A stretch of DNA of 64,000 nucleotides from Rotaria socialis (Eukaryota > Rotifera > Eurotatoria > Philodinida > Philodinidae): NCBI GenBank assembly GCA_905331475.1, contig CAJNYU010000028.1:123147-187146 (forward strand). The letters run 5' to 3'. The notes under the pieces are model-generated. The model was not told the origin of the DNA and did no database searches. It saw nothing but the letters and a program-made list of their open reading frames with translations. This document shows, piece after piece, positions 13,651-24,759 of the stretch. Made by a program: the position numbers and the translations under genes. How positions within the stretch are numbered: position 1 is the stretch's first letter; each line of letters opens with the position of its first letter.

Positions 13651-15090
13651 TTATTGACGTTTATTCTTTTGCTTAAAAACCTCAGTTGATTTACCATATG
13701 TTGCAATGATTGTTTCTTCGATTTCACATTCGCCAAAACGAATATGAAAGTAACCATTTTCACCCCATCCTGTACCCCATGAATTAGCTGCGATCCAATA
13801 GCTTTCTTGTTGTTGTGTACGTGGATCGATACTTGTGCCCCAACCAAGTAAACGAATTGAATGGTAAGCAGCCAAATTAGCATAACGTGGATTTTGACGA
13901 TCATAACTTGAACCACCGCAACGATAAACACCAGATTTATATAAGAAGAATTCAGGTGTAACACGCATTGTTGCTTGTACAGGTCCACGAAAATGTATTT
14001 CATATTTAATTGAACGTGCTTCATCACGAACGCGATAAGCGGGACCAAAATTGAAGTGTTCACCGCTAGCTCGTGATGGACACCGAATATTTGATAATTT
14101 ACGATGTTGTGCAATACTTTGTAATTCACTATCGCTTAAATGAAGTTGACATTCAGTTATATTACCTATTGTACCACTTTCATATGGGTAACAACCTTCT
14201 GTAACAACACCACGATCTTTTATAAAGCCCCAAGCGTATGCGACACGGCCACCATCACAATTATCTTTAGCTTCGCGATCTGTACATGATAAAACATTTT
14301 GTACACTTAATGGTTCGTTTCGTCGGTGAATATTTTGAACGAGTGCGAGACGATCAGAGGCAACATCAACAGTTGAAAGTGCCCATGAGATACCACATTT
14401 ACCTTGATCACGGATACCAAGAATTTTACCGGCAAAATTTGAATGTGTTCGTGCATCAAATGAGTCAACGTCATCCATACGATAATACTCATTTGGATCA
14501 TCAGGTGCATTATCAACCATATTGCGTAGACTACGATCTGGTATTGTGCCAAGATAATTTTTTAATGCATCTTTAACTTTAACACCATTGAACTTATCAT
14601 AGGTTGTTCCTGTCCAACCAATATAAGGCTGTTGCTTGCTAACATACGATAAAAGATCTGGACTATTAACACAAAGATCTTCTTCGCATGATAATGTTGT
14701 TTGATAGCCAAGTGTAATACATCGACATAAATTACAATCGCTTAAAAATGATTCACCTAATGAATATTGTCGACCAGTTGCTGAATCATAACATGCACCA
14801 CGTGATTCTTCTATTGTACGTGGAGTTGTTGGCAATTCAGGGACTTTACCTTCACACACAGCGTCATGATCTGGACAACAATCATGATTGTCGATGCCAC
14901 GAAAACAAAATGAATCGCAATAGCAACGAGAATCATAGTAGGGCATAAAACAATCATCATCACGACTAGTGCAGCATTGAGGATTTGGACGAGCAGCACA
15001 ATACGGTTTTATTTCTTCCCATTCTGCATAACGGCAATCAATGATATTTAATAGTGACAGAAGAATAGTTACTAGTAATAATCTTGTCAT
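13651..15090 (-). CDS. TINAGL: TINAG-like secreted protein (catalytically dead cathepsin B homologue)
   Basis: A 479-residue intronless ORF. The order is signal peptide (1-19), a cysteine-rich somatomedin-B/follistatin-like region (about 30-80, with CYCDSFCF and DCCPDH), a VWC-like cysteine segment (about 98-142), then a papain-like C1A domain. In the catalytic loop the cysteine expected in QGxCGxCWA is serine (QGKCGISWAL). The histidine (YHSIRLLGWG) and asparagine (NSWGTGWGENGY) regions are retained. This is the hallmark of tubulointerstitial nephritis antigen and TINAGL1, extracellular-matrix proteins derived from cathepsin B, so it should not be a protease. Family length is about 470 residues, so the gene looks complete. 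The lack of introns is unlike its neighbours and may mean retroposition or intron loss. Confidence 0.88.
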   Translation of the reverse strand: MTRLLLVTILLSLLNIIDCRYAEWEEIKPYCAARPNPQCCTSRDDDCFMPYYDSRCYCDSFCFRGIDNHDCCPDHDAVCEGKVPELPTTPRTIEESRGACYDSATGRQYSLGESFLSDCNLCRCITLGYQTTLSCEEDLCVNSPDLLSYVSKQQPYIGWTGTTYDKFNGVKVKDALKNYLGTIPDRSLRNMVDNAPDDPNEYYRMDDVDSFDARTHSNFAGKILGIRDQGKCGISWALSTVDVASDRLALVQNIHRRNEPLSVQNVLSCTDREAKDNCDGGRVAYAWGFIKDRGVVTEGCYPYESGTIGNITECQLHLSDSELQSIAQHRKLSNIRCPSRASGEHFNFGPAYRVRDEARSIKYEIHFRGPVQATMRVTPEFFLYKSGVYRCGGSSYDRQNPRYANLAAYHSIRLLGWGTSIDPRTQQQESYWIAANSWGTGWGENGYFHIRFGECEIEETIIATYGKSTEVFKQKNKRQ

Positions 15091-15444
15091 TATCGAACTA
15101 GAAATGAAAGAATTATTAAAAACAGATTACGTCGTCAATTTGAAAAGCGTGATTACGAAAATGGCATTTAATAAAAAGAGAAAAAGAATAGTTTTGGTTG
15201 TACGTTTATCCGTAAAAATAGAGAAAAAAAAACGAGAACAGTCGGATCTAAATACAATCTACCTTACATATTAGAATTAACGATTTCGAAAACATGTGTA
15301 CTATTTAAGAATAATGTTGCCTCTTGACTTACTGTTATTATTTGTAGTATGACTAAAAATGGACCCACTGTGATATGATGATTTCGATACAATAAACAAA
15401 ATTGACGAATATTAGTCAAGCAAAAGCAATAATCGTCACTCCCT

Positions 15445-15445
15445 T

Positions 15446-15477
<32 letters not shown>

Positions 15478-15480
15478 CAG
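15445..15480. repeat. (GA)n microsatellite
   Basis: An uninterrupted run of GA dinucleotides followed by GACAGAGAGACAG. It lies in purine-rich DNA that produces spurious serine/leucine-rich ORFs on the opposite strand. Confidence 0.95.
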
Positions 15481-18400
15481 GGAGAAGAAGAAAAAAGAAA
15501 ACAAGGAGACAATTTTGTGTAAAATAGAAAGAGAGCGATAGTAGGAGAAAACGAGAGAGGGGGGGAAAATGCAAAATATGAAAAAAAGAAATAACCCTAG
15601 ACAGCGAGAACAGAGAATACAACAAAAACTACTGTTGTTCGTTTTCTTTTTCGCTAATGTTTGTTTACTGACAATGGAATATGCACATGTTTGAATAGGG
15701 TCTCTAACCATACAATAAGCATTCGAAGTCAATCTTATTCAAAAAAGAAAGAACGAAAATAAATACTATTAAATGATAAGAATACAACTACGATTATAGC
15801 TACTAAAAAAAGAAAGAGACAAGAGACAAGTGTCAAGAAGCTTGTCACTGTATAGAGTAAAAGAAAAAATTAAAGCTAGTCTGATACTATCTATCTTTCA
15901 TTGACAAGCGCACATAGCAGCCTTTATGCTCGCTACGCTTCATAAATGAACATCATTGAGTATATGGGAAAAAAAAGATTCGCCGCAATCGTACAAATCT
16001 CTCAGCGCATTAAGTCACACACACGTATACGTATATATGTGTACACTCAGATGCCTATCCTATATTCAGCAATGACTTTTATTTTTTCGCAGTTTTTTTC
16101 TCTCTTTTTTCCTAAGCACCAATTAATTATCCACCACAATCATCATTTTTGCTTACATTTTATACCGCGTACTTTCTTCGTCTCTTCCTTTGCCTCACTA
16201 CTCTCTTTTTCTCCCCCTTCGTCGCTCTCTCTGTCTCCCTCGCTCGTTTTTGCTGACATACCAACAAATGCTGAATGTTTTTCTTTCCAATGAATAAAAA
16301 TATAAAAAGAAAAGAAAAGAAAAGAAAATTTTTATGGATTTATTATTAAATAAGAAAAAAGTATTGATTATTTGTTGTTTTCTTTTTCATTAATGTTTCG
16401 TATGTTGTGATATATGGTCTAACGATAATGTTAGACCTAATCAAGTTTGTTTTAAGATTTCGGTATTAATTTTGAGTATTAATCGAGTAGTGATCCCCGA
16501 TGAAAGAGAGATAAAGATTATAATGTAATTATCAAACAGTTCTTTATATGTTTATATCGATGAAAATATTTTTATTTCAAGATAAACCAAGAAAGAACAT
16601 TAATAACTATACTTAATTTACATTATATTTACTTTTCGTTAACTGACAAAGATGAATGTGTTGATGATTTTTATCTCTCTTCTTGAAATATGAGTCTAAC
16701 AACAAGATAAGTATCATGCATTACATTTTGTACATTCGTTTATTTAGTTGACATGATATGTAAACGCCTGCTGCCATACCACCGCCAATCAAGAAAGACA
16801 AGGTCAGCTGTGGCATATATGCATATACAAACATCACATAGCTTAGATTTCAATCGATAAGTTTGTCATTTTAGTTAGGTGAATACAACGGCTCGAAAGA
16901 TTAATAGTGGTAATTCACGTTTATTTCTATGAGTTCGATAGTTTTTCCTTCTAGGAAAAGCAAACATTCTTTTATTCATGTAACGTCGTACAAGAATAAC
17001 TAACTGACAGATTGATGTCGAAAAAGAAAAGCATATCACATCATATCACATCATATCACATCACATCATATCCAAAATGTCGTTAGATTATTCCGAGGCA
17101 TTGCGAGTGCAAATGAAGATCAGATGCGGAGTGTCTATCAATAAAGTGTTGCCTAAATCTTCGAGCAAAAAAGGTCTTAGCCATATCGAGAATTGCTTCT
17201 GTTGCACTCTTGTCATACTAACCATGAATAATGAATAAGTGGCTAAATCTCTTGCACTTTTTTGTCTATGAGCAGATAGAAAGAGCAAGAACTTAATTGA
17301 TAAATGTTACATTTTTTTTTCTAGGCCCACATACTTGTGATTGATCAAGTTAGCATGTGTGCAATCTTTTATATTATTCCTTTACATAATATCGATTAAA
17401 TATTTAGCCTTCATGCTTTCAACACCTTATAGTCTGTGATATCCAATTTTAGCATGATTCCCTGTTTTTTTCTTCTCTTTTCACATTCATCGATTAATAA
17501 TTTAGACGTCGATAATCTTGACATGCTTATACTACCATAGCAGGAGTATCAAGGTTACCAATAGAATAGAGCGAAAGAGGAGGCGACAATAATTAAACGA
17601 AAATACTTACATAAATATAATTACACAAGATAGTGTCAGAAATGAGAGATCGAACTGAAAATATATATTTGTTTAAGTAAAAGTGAAGGTGACAGACAAG
17701 TCGGGCACCCTAGCGAGAGCACTACGTTGTCTTATCAGAAACATAAGTATTCATTCGTATTATCATTCAATATCAACAAACCTGTGTTAGTTTTTGTAAA
17801 AGAAAAAAACTAGGATAAGATTGCCTTCTTGATATACTCAAAATTGATATCAAGTTTATATAACAATTAATTGCTATAGAATCATTCATTGAACAGAACA
17901 AGAAGAAAAAAACATTGTTGTAGTTAGACAGAGGGATATACGAAAACGAAATCATTAATGTTTGAAGATAACTGTTCAAAAGTGATGAAAATAAGCAATT
18001 GACACATGTTCCGGTGGAATACGAAGTACTGATAATTGCGCATGTTGTAACATTGAGACAGTCATTCTGTCAAACTATGTTTTATTTGTAGCCTTGTATT
18101 TCAATACTTTAATGAACCTTTGTCCCTGCGTGTCAGTATGTAACAATTACACGAAGCCGAGATATCTGATCAACGTCTATTGGTGCACATTCATATAGAA
18201 ACAAATAGACGGGAAATTTATTAGAAGGCAACAGACATTAATCATTTTCTTTCTTTTGTTACTTAAAATAAATGGTATTTGTCATAAAGAATGTCTGATT
18301 CTTTCATGAATATAATTATTTTCTTGTTTTTGTTTTGTTGGATACTATTTGCTGAACAAATGAAATCTTGTCAACAAGAAATTAATCAATATGTGCTGTT

Positions 18401-19466
18401 CAAATAAGCATTGACTAAGGTCGACTGGAAGATAATGGTTTGTTGTTTGATAATATCTAATTATGATTAACTTAATAATGCGAGTTATTACGGTTAAATC
18501 AACTTATACTCCGAATGTTGCATTTGCTGATACCAACAAAAAAAGTGTTAAACTAATCAAAGATTTGCTGATTTGTGTAAACAATAAGACTATATTAAAT
18601 GATGATTGAATGGCATAGACTTCGAGAATGGGACAAGTCTATGAAAGAGTAATAATACTTGATCTATATACGAACTATAGCTTGCAGAATTTTCATAACC
18701 TTGTCAATTAACAGAATGGGCATTTTTTCCCGTTTTCATTCAAGTATATAGAGGAGACTTCAGATTTCATGATGATCAGTAAGATATTTGCTTTCGTTTT
18801 CGTATTCATCTAAGTGATTTGCTATATCACTTGTCTTATGGAAGATCTTGAACAAGTCGAGACTGAAAAATGTCTGAAGCTGTGTTTATTTCTTTTAGAA
18901 CTTTAGAATACTCCATATTTGCATTTAACTTGAAAGATTGATCGTGCGTTTTTAATCGTTTGTATTTCAAACGATCGTTTTCATCGAGATTTTCAATAAA
19001 ATTGTGAGAAACAAATGTACCTATTAGTACTTCATTCTAGACGGAAAAAAACGAGTGCTGTAGCTATCAATATTCACACTAAATATAGAATGATAAATAA
19101 ATAAATGGAAAAATAACATCAATTTTACATATTTATTTGAATATTTTTAACTCACACTTCTCCGAATTAATTTTTACTTTAACAGCCTTCTTTCGAATTG
19201 AATAAACACAATTCAATCAAAGTAAATACTATTAACACAGCTGCCTGAAGATCAGGAATTCAATTCGATGTATAGAAAAAAACCTTCGTAATCTCACCTG
19301 AAATTTCAATACATGTCTAAGAAAGAGTAATTTTTATATCGTCGTAAAAAGAATAAGCTAAGTGGATTATTTTACCTTATCGAGCATCCCCACTAGGTAT
19401 TTTTTTTTCGGGCGAAATACACGACAGAATATTGTTTTCTTTCCAAATTGTAAATATGAGCTAGCT
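15481..19466. other. Intergenic, no recognised gene
   Basis: About 4 kb of AT-rich DNA. Only short ORFs without a family resemblance or splice logic are present. It contains purine/pyrimidine-rich tracts (15480-15560, 16080-16320) and the small tandem array at 17032. Confidence 0.6.
17032..17073 (+). repeat. Short tandem array, 10-bp unit
   Basis: Repeats of CATATCACAT, about four copies, the last ones slightly diverged. Confidence 0.9.
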
Positions 19467-19570
19467 ATTCGACTTCAAGTAGTTTCTGTTCGCGGTGTTA
19501 CTCGTTGAAAAAAAGATTATTCGACTTCAAGTAGTTTCTGTGGGCGGTGTTACTCGTTGAAAAAAAGATT
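19467..19570 (+). repeat. Tandem duplication, 52-bp unit, upstream of LYRM9
   Basis: Two copies (19467-19518 and 19519-19570) of a unit starting ATTCGACTTCAAGTAGTTTC, differing at about two bases. It lies 120 bp upstream of the LYRM9 start, so it may overlap the promoter. Confidence 0.9.
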
Positions 19571-19690
19571 ATTCGATTCTATTCCGATAGGCACCGTCCA
19601 AAACACCAATCATCATTCGTTCATCCAGCATCGCACATAGCGCTCGAAGATGTTATGCTACTATTTACAGTATTTACATAATAAATAATA

Positions 19691-20023
19691 ATGAAAGCAA
19701 TACCGCAAACACCTATTCAACTCTATAAATATTTATTACGTCAAATTCCAAAGTTACCTGTTGCAAGTCAGCCTTATTATCGCAATTATGTGAAAGGTGT
19801 ACGTATTTTGTTTTGAAAATTTGTTAATTTTGGGCTCGGCAATATCTGTATTCTAGAATTTTCGTGCGCATGTCGATGAAGTAGATCCTCAACGTATCAA
19901 TGAAGTAGTTCAAAAGCTTTATCAAGATTTTCAATGGATTGTTAAGAAAGTAATACAACTTCAAGTTCATTCTATGTTTTACATTTTCTTTCATTTCAGT
20001 ACGAAGGCAAAATGGGAAAATAG
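19691..20023 (+). CDS. LYRM9: LYR motif-containing protein 9
   Basis: Three exons (19691-19798, 19857-19949, 20000-20023) encode about 74 residues. The N-terminal PIQLYKYLLRQIPKLP carries the LYR-type LYKYLLR motif. The segment DEVDPQRINEVVQKLYQDFQWIVKKY aligns by eye with human LYRM9, and the length matches (human about 78). LYR proteins are small mitochondrial matrix factors that bind the acyl carrier protein and assist Fe-S or respiratory-chain assembly; the specific role of LYRM9 is poorly known. The gene converges with alpha-catulin, stop codons about 260 bp apart. Confidence 0.88.
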
Positions 20024-20284
20024 TTTATCAATATCTTCTATTCTACATTGTCATTGTTATAACGTATTTTGTAACATACAAACTGTTTTCGAGAACAACA
20101 AGGCAAAAACAAATAAAAACGCCCTATACACAAAAGAACAAGAAACAAATCTACAAAATATCGATGTACATTTGTGAGATGATAAAAATGACTAATATTA
20201 GTATAGAAATTAATGTAGCACACACAACAAAGGTATTATAAATAATAAGAATCCCGATAAAAGAAATAAAAACAAACAAAAAAA

Positions 20285-23200
20285 TTAAATATGATCTAGT
20301 GCTGGTAAATAACTTGACGGACGTTGTAAAGATGATGATCGTAACGAACGTTCAGAAGCTGTTTCTATACGATCATCATGTTCAATCGATGTTGTACGAT
20401 AGAGTAACGATCGTTTTGATGATGACAATGGAGGCCGAGAATAGGCTATGTTGTTTGATGGTGGAGTCGGACGTGAATCAATTATTTTATACTAAAACAA
20501 TATCATTATTTTGTAAAAACTGAGACTTGAAGAAACGAGTTATATGACACATAGCTCGAATGAATGATGTAAAACTCCAGGTAGAATATTTTCATATCCG
20601 CTGTTTTCTTTTTCTATGAGTTGAATCTTGTATGCGAATAGCTTTAAAAAGACACTACACGTTCAATCAATAGGAATTAACCCGTAGCTCAGTGTAAATA
20701 TTTAGACAGATTGTGTCTGTTCATACGAAAGTCAAAATTCTAACATAATATAATGCGTGACAGAATAGTTGTAAACTGTGAGACAATTAATTATGAAATT
20801 ACCTTTGACTGACAAGCAAAAACAGTAGTGCATAAACGTGTGACTGCATTCATCAAATCTCTAGTTTCAGATATGGCCGCATCAACCTAAATGAATACTT
20901 CAATGAGAACAAAATTTCATACTGAATTAAGGTTTACTTTTGAAAATGTTGAACTTTTTCCTAGAACAGGATTTTTTAATTTTAATTTTAATTGATGACA
21001 CATTAACGGTATTTGATCTAATTGTAGTAGGATTTCTTGTCGTGTAGTTTTATTTGGTATCTGAAATCAATTCCAAATTTTTGTTTACAGAAAAAAGAAT
21101 CTTCATTTTTATGAATTACTTGATTGGCAAATTCTCGAACAATCGAAGCTAAACGAGAACCTTCTTCAACGAAATAGTAAGCTTGCGTAAATAAATCTTG
21201 AGTTGTACGTAATGTTCCTTCGCCTCGCGTAAATAAATACATGGAAAATGCCATGGACGACATGTTTTTCGCGCGCTAATAATGTTTATACAAAAACAAA
21301 ATGAAATTAATAGATTTCTCTCGAAGACAAATTAACAAACTTTGGCTATTTCATTTTGTGGTTCATCCCATTTTTCAGCTTCCGCATCCATTTCCGATGT
21401 AACTAATTTCATTTCAAGGCCGACTTTAGCTATTTTAGCTTGTTCATCAGAATCGAGTTTTGTTGGTTTACAACCAGCTAAAGAAAATAATTTTCAAACA
21501 AAAAAAAACACACCTACAATCATACATTTTGATGTTGTTCCATGTTTGCCAGGTCTTGGCAATGATAAATAAACAGTTTTTTCTCGCCGACCTTCAATAA
21601 AATCTTGAATTTCTTTAACAAGAATTGAAAAATCATTGATTTGTTCTTCCCAACAGCGACACAGAGCATCCAAATTTTCTTTTCCCACTCGACTATTTGG
21701 ATGTGCTGCAAGTGATTGAGATGACGATACGATCTAAATTAAACACAAGACAAGAATAATTTCTGTTACTATGGAATTTTCTAATAGGAACAAATCCGTT
21801 CAACTTTAGTATCTATGAGTTTAATCTAACTGTGACAAATGACGTTTGAGAAATCATAAAAATGAGGTATATTTTAATATAAATACTCTACATAAACGTT
21901 TCACTGAGAAGGTCTTCTATTGCAACGAAGAATGTACTCATTTCTATGACAAATAAATAAACAAACGCTTACTGATGTTATTAAAGAAAACAAACTTAAG
22001 TTTTTTATTATTTTATTTCATGTGCTCATATTCAACATACCATATTAGATAAATTCTGAAAAATCATGTCATGATATTCGCTTGATACTTGCAATTGATC
22101 ACATGAACTAATATGTCTTAACAGTTTGCTCAACTATAAATAGAAAACTATAGTTTCTAAATTTGAATCATTCTAACAAACTTCAATAGCGATTTCAGCT
22201 TGTTCATGAAATCGATCGATAGATTCTTGTAATAAATCAGTTCTATTTGATAATGAATATGATTTTAATTCATTGAGTAAAATATTTTCATCGTGCGTAC
22301 GAAAAAATTCCGATGCACGAAAGATTGCCATTTGTTCAAGCTTAAAAATAAAACATATGATCTAAATCGAAAATTCTTTAAGGAGGAAAAGTCGTTACTT
22401 GTTGTCGAAATTCTCGTGCAGTTTCCTGAATTGTTTGAATAGCTGTAGTAAATACATCATTTTGGTCCTAGAAATAAATAGTTATTATTATTATCATTAC
22501 AGTTTCAACGAGAGCAAAACGAACATCGAACATAAGTTTGATGATATCTGCAAGTTGTTCTTGTAATTTTTTATGACATTGAAGAACTTTTTCACGTTGT
22601 TCAATGCTAATATAAATTGAATCAGTAAAATCTTGACTATTGTCAATCGTTGTATTGTATAGTTGTTCAAGTTGTTCTTTTGTTGTTGATGTCGATGAAA
22701 CATTTAACATTTCAATCGCGTACTAGAAGAAAAGAAGTAAATACGATTGAATTTGAAATTTCAGAAAAAATATTACTTCGAATTGTCTTAAAGATTTAAC
22801 GAAATTAATTTCATTCTTAGCAAGAAGAAGTGTGAGCGTTGACGTATTATTTAATGATGTTGAGCCTGAGTCATACACAATCAATTGTACAATATCAAGA
22901 GCATGCCGAACTTGACCATAGACAAGATCTCGGCATTTCCGTGCATGTAAACATTCATTATGACGAAGATATGTCTAAAATAACAGCGTGTGTCATTCAT
23001 AATTACATTTCCTGTCACTATCAAGCAAAAACTTGTTCCGTTATTTACTTTAGATGATGTTAATATCAGCATTGTAGATTTCTCTAAAATTGTTCGTGAT
23101 GCTGAAAGCTGAGACCGTCGACGCTCATCTTTCAGATCCTAAAGATATAAAAAAAATTTAGATTCTGATTGATAGAATTTCTATCGCTTACATTTTGTCG

Positions 23201-23983
23201 ATCTCCAGTAAGATGTGCTAAATCAATCATTTGTGTACCGTAGACTCCAAATAATTTAACAAATTCAGGAAATGATATTACACCTTCAAGACGATTTAAT
23301 GTTGACGTTACCTTTGATAGAAAAGTAGCAATAGAGTTTTATTTCTAAGAAAATTCTTTACTTTTTTCTTAACAGAAATGATTTGTTTAACAATAACTAT
23401 ATCGGCAAGAAGTAAAACACGTGTCACTGCTGTAAGTAGACCTCGAGCTGCTTGTACCATGCTTTGTCGATCAGTTACACAAATTGGTTTGCCTAAACTA
23501 TCATGTTCAACACAAGTTATTCGTTTGATTGCTCCACCTATGAGTGACAAGTTCGAAAAATAGTCGAGAAAAAAGAATTGATTTACCAGCCGATCGAGCT
23601 TCACGACATGCATCAATTAAATCAGATTTTATTTCAGGATTTTCATTGCCAATCGATTCTCCTAAACAAAGAAAAAATAGTGTTTTAAAATTTAAACTAC
23701 AAATTACGTTAGATTCTCTATCTATGATTCCAGTTTTTTTTATATATTTTTCTTTTAACTTACCAACTGAAACAAAACGTTCAACAGCCGTATTGACTAC
23801 TTCTCCGACACGATTGATAGCATAGAGAGTTTTTTCATTGGTTGTTGATGAGCATCGAGGTTTTTCTTTAAAATGAACTAAGGTTGAAATTTGTGTAACA
23901 AGTGGTACAAGTGTTGTTTCAATTGATTTCGTCTTTATTTCAAGCGATTTCTGAGGTGAAAATCCTTTATTAGGCGAAGCCAT
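20285..23983 (-). CDS. CTNNAL1: Alpha-catulin (alpha-catenin/vinculin family)
   Basis: Sixteen exons on the minus strand, in coding order: 23983-23764, 23661-23587, 23537-23362, 23311-23192, 23138-23049, 22974-22777, 22722-22501, 22467-22399, 22340-22182, 22133-22041, 21733-21527, 21477-21341, 21275-21120, 21060-20938, 20886-20803, 20491-20285. The product is an all-helical cytoskeletal scaffold linked to Rho signalling and dystrobrevin. Diagnostic segments are LEIKTKSIETTLVPLV at the N terminus, LLLADIVIVKQII, HLTGDRQNDLKDE, NLDALCRCWEEQI with IEGRREKTVYLSLPRPG, and NMSSMAFSMYLFTRGEGTL. These fit alpha-catulin rather than alpha-catenin or vinculin. I chose the ATG at 23983 because upstream in-frame sequence shows no family similarity. 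The last exon encodes a Ser/Arg/Pro-rich tail of about 68 residues that I do not recognise from vertebrate catulin. Confidence 0.9.
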
Positions 23984-24685
23984 TTCTTTCTTTTTTCTTA
24001 CTACTAGATCATGGTTTTCATCTAAAAAATAAAACTTACATTTATCCACTATGATGCAATTCTTATATCGTTAATGGTTTTTTTCACGGTCATGGAGAAC
24101 AGAAATGTCAGCTAGCTATAAACGGATGTTTACTCTGATTTGTTGATTTTATCATCAATTAGTCGTTAGAATAAACCAATGCAATAGAATAACCTGACAT
24201 CTAGCGTCGTTCAGTAAAAGTCGCTAAACTCAATGGCATCTCAAATTCTAAATTCAGTTGTCTTATGCAAAGTTTTGTTCGGCGCAGGCTATTTGCACAT
24301 TCCTTTCTCAAGAATATATATTTTGATCATTCCCAAGGTTTTAATTTGGTATCTCGAGAAATTTTCTGTGTTTACAGGTGCAAACATTAATTAATAGTTC
24401 AAAACACATCGAGTCAATCACATGCTATGCAGGGCAATATACAGAGGCTCTACATTAGCATCGTAAGCAAATTGAAATACGATTTGTTTTCTGCACAGCA
24501 GTGTTCAGATTTCCAAAAAAGGAAATTACGGAAAATTTGGCAATTTTGAATCTGACATCTCCGAAGCTCTGCTATTACAAAAAAAATCGATAATGTCCAA
24601 AATTTGGGTGTGGATACCAATGAGGAGTGCTCAAATGTGGGTGCGGGTGAAGGGTATATATGTATTCATATGTCGCATATATCGG
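23984..24685. other. Intergenic, probable alpha-catulin 5' region
   Basis: No gene seen. It contains the GT-rich words GGGTGTGGAT (about 24606) and GTGGGTGCGGGTG (about 24639), which reappear in related form near 63600-63650. Confidence 0.4.
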
Positions 24686-24737
24686 AAAGTTAAACTAAAA
24701 TTAAATCTCTTCCTAGATTTAGTTTTAGTTTAACTTT
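24686..24737. repeat. Short near-perfect hairpin
   Basis: Arms 24686-24708 and 24715-24737 (AGTTAAACTAAAATTAAATC and its complement, one mismatch) with a 6-base loop. It lies directly left of the pseudogene and may be a mobile-element end or a recombination scar. Confidence 0.8.
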
Positions 24738-24759
24738 TTTATTTTCTCCATTTATATTC

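Noticed and set aside
13572-14129. 185-codon ORF antisense-frame overlapping the TINAG-like gene
   Set aside because: Same strand, different frame of the real gene; residue mix (Val/Ile/His-rich) and lack of homology mark it as a shadow.
17032-17073. CRISPR-like short repeats
   Set aside because: Contiguous 10-bp units without spacers, in an animal genome.
23984-24049. Longer N terminus of alpha-catulin from an upstream ATG
   Set aside because: The extra 22 residues show no family similarity, and the ATG at 23983 gives a normal start.
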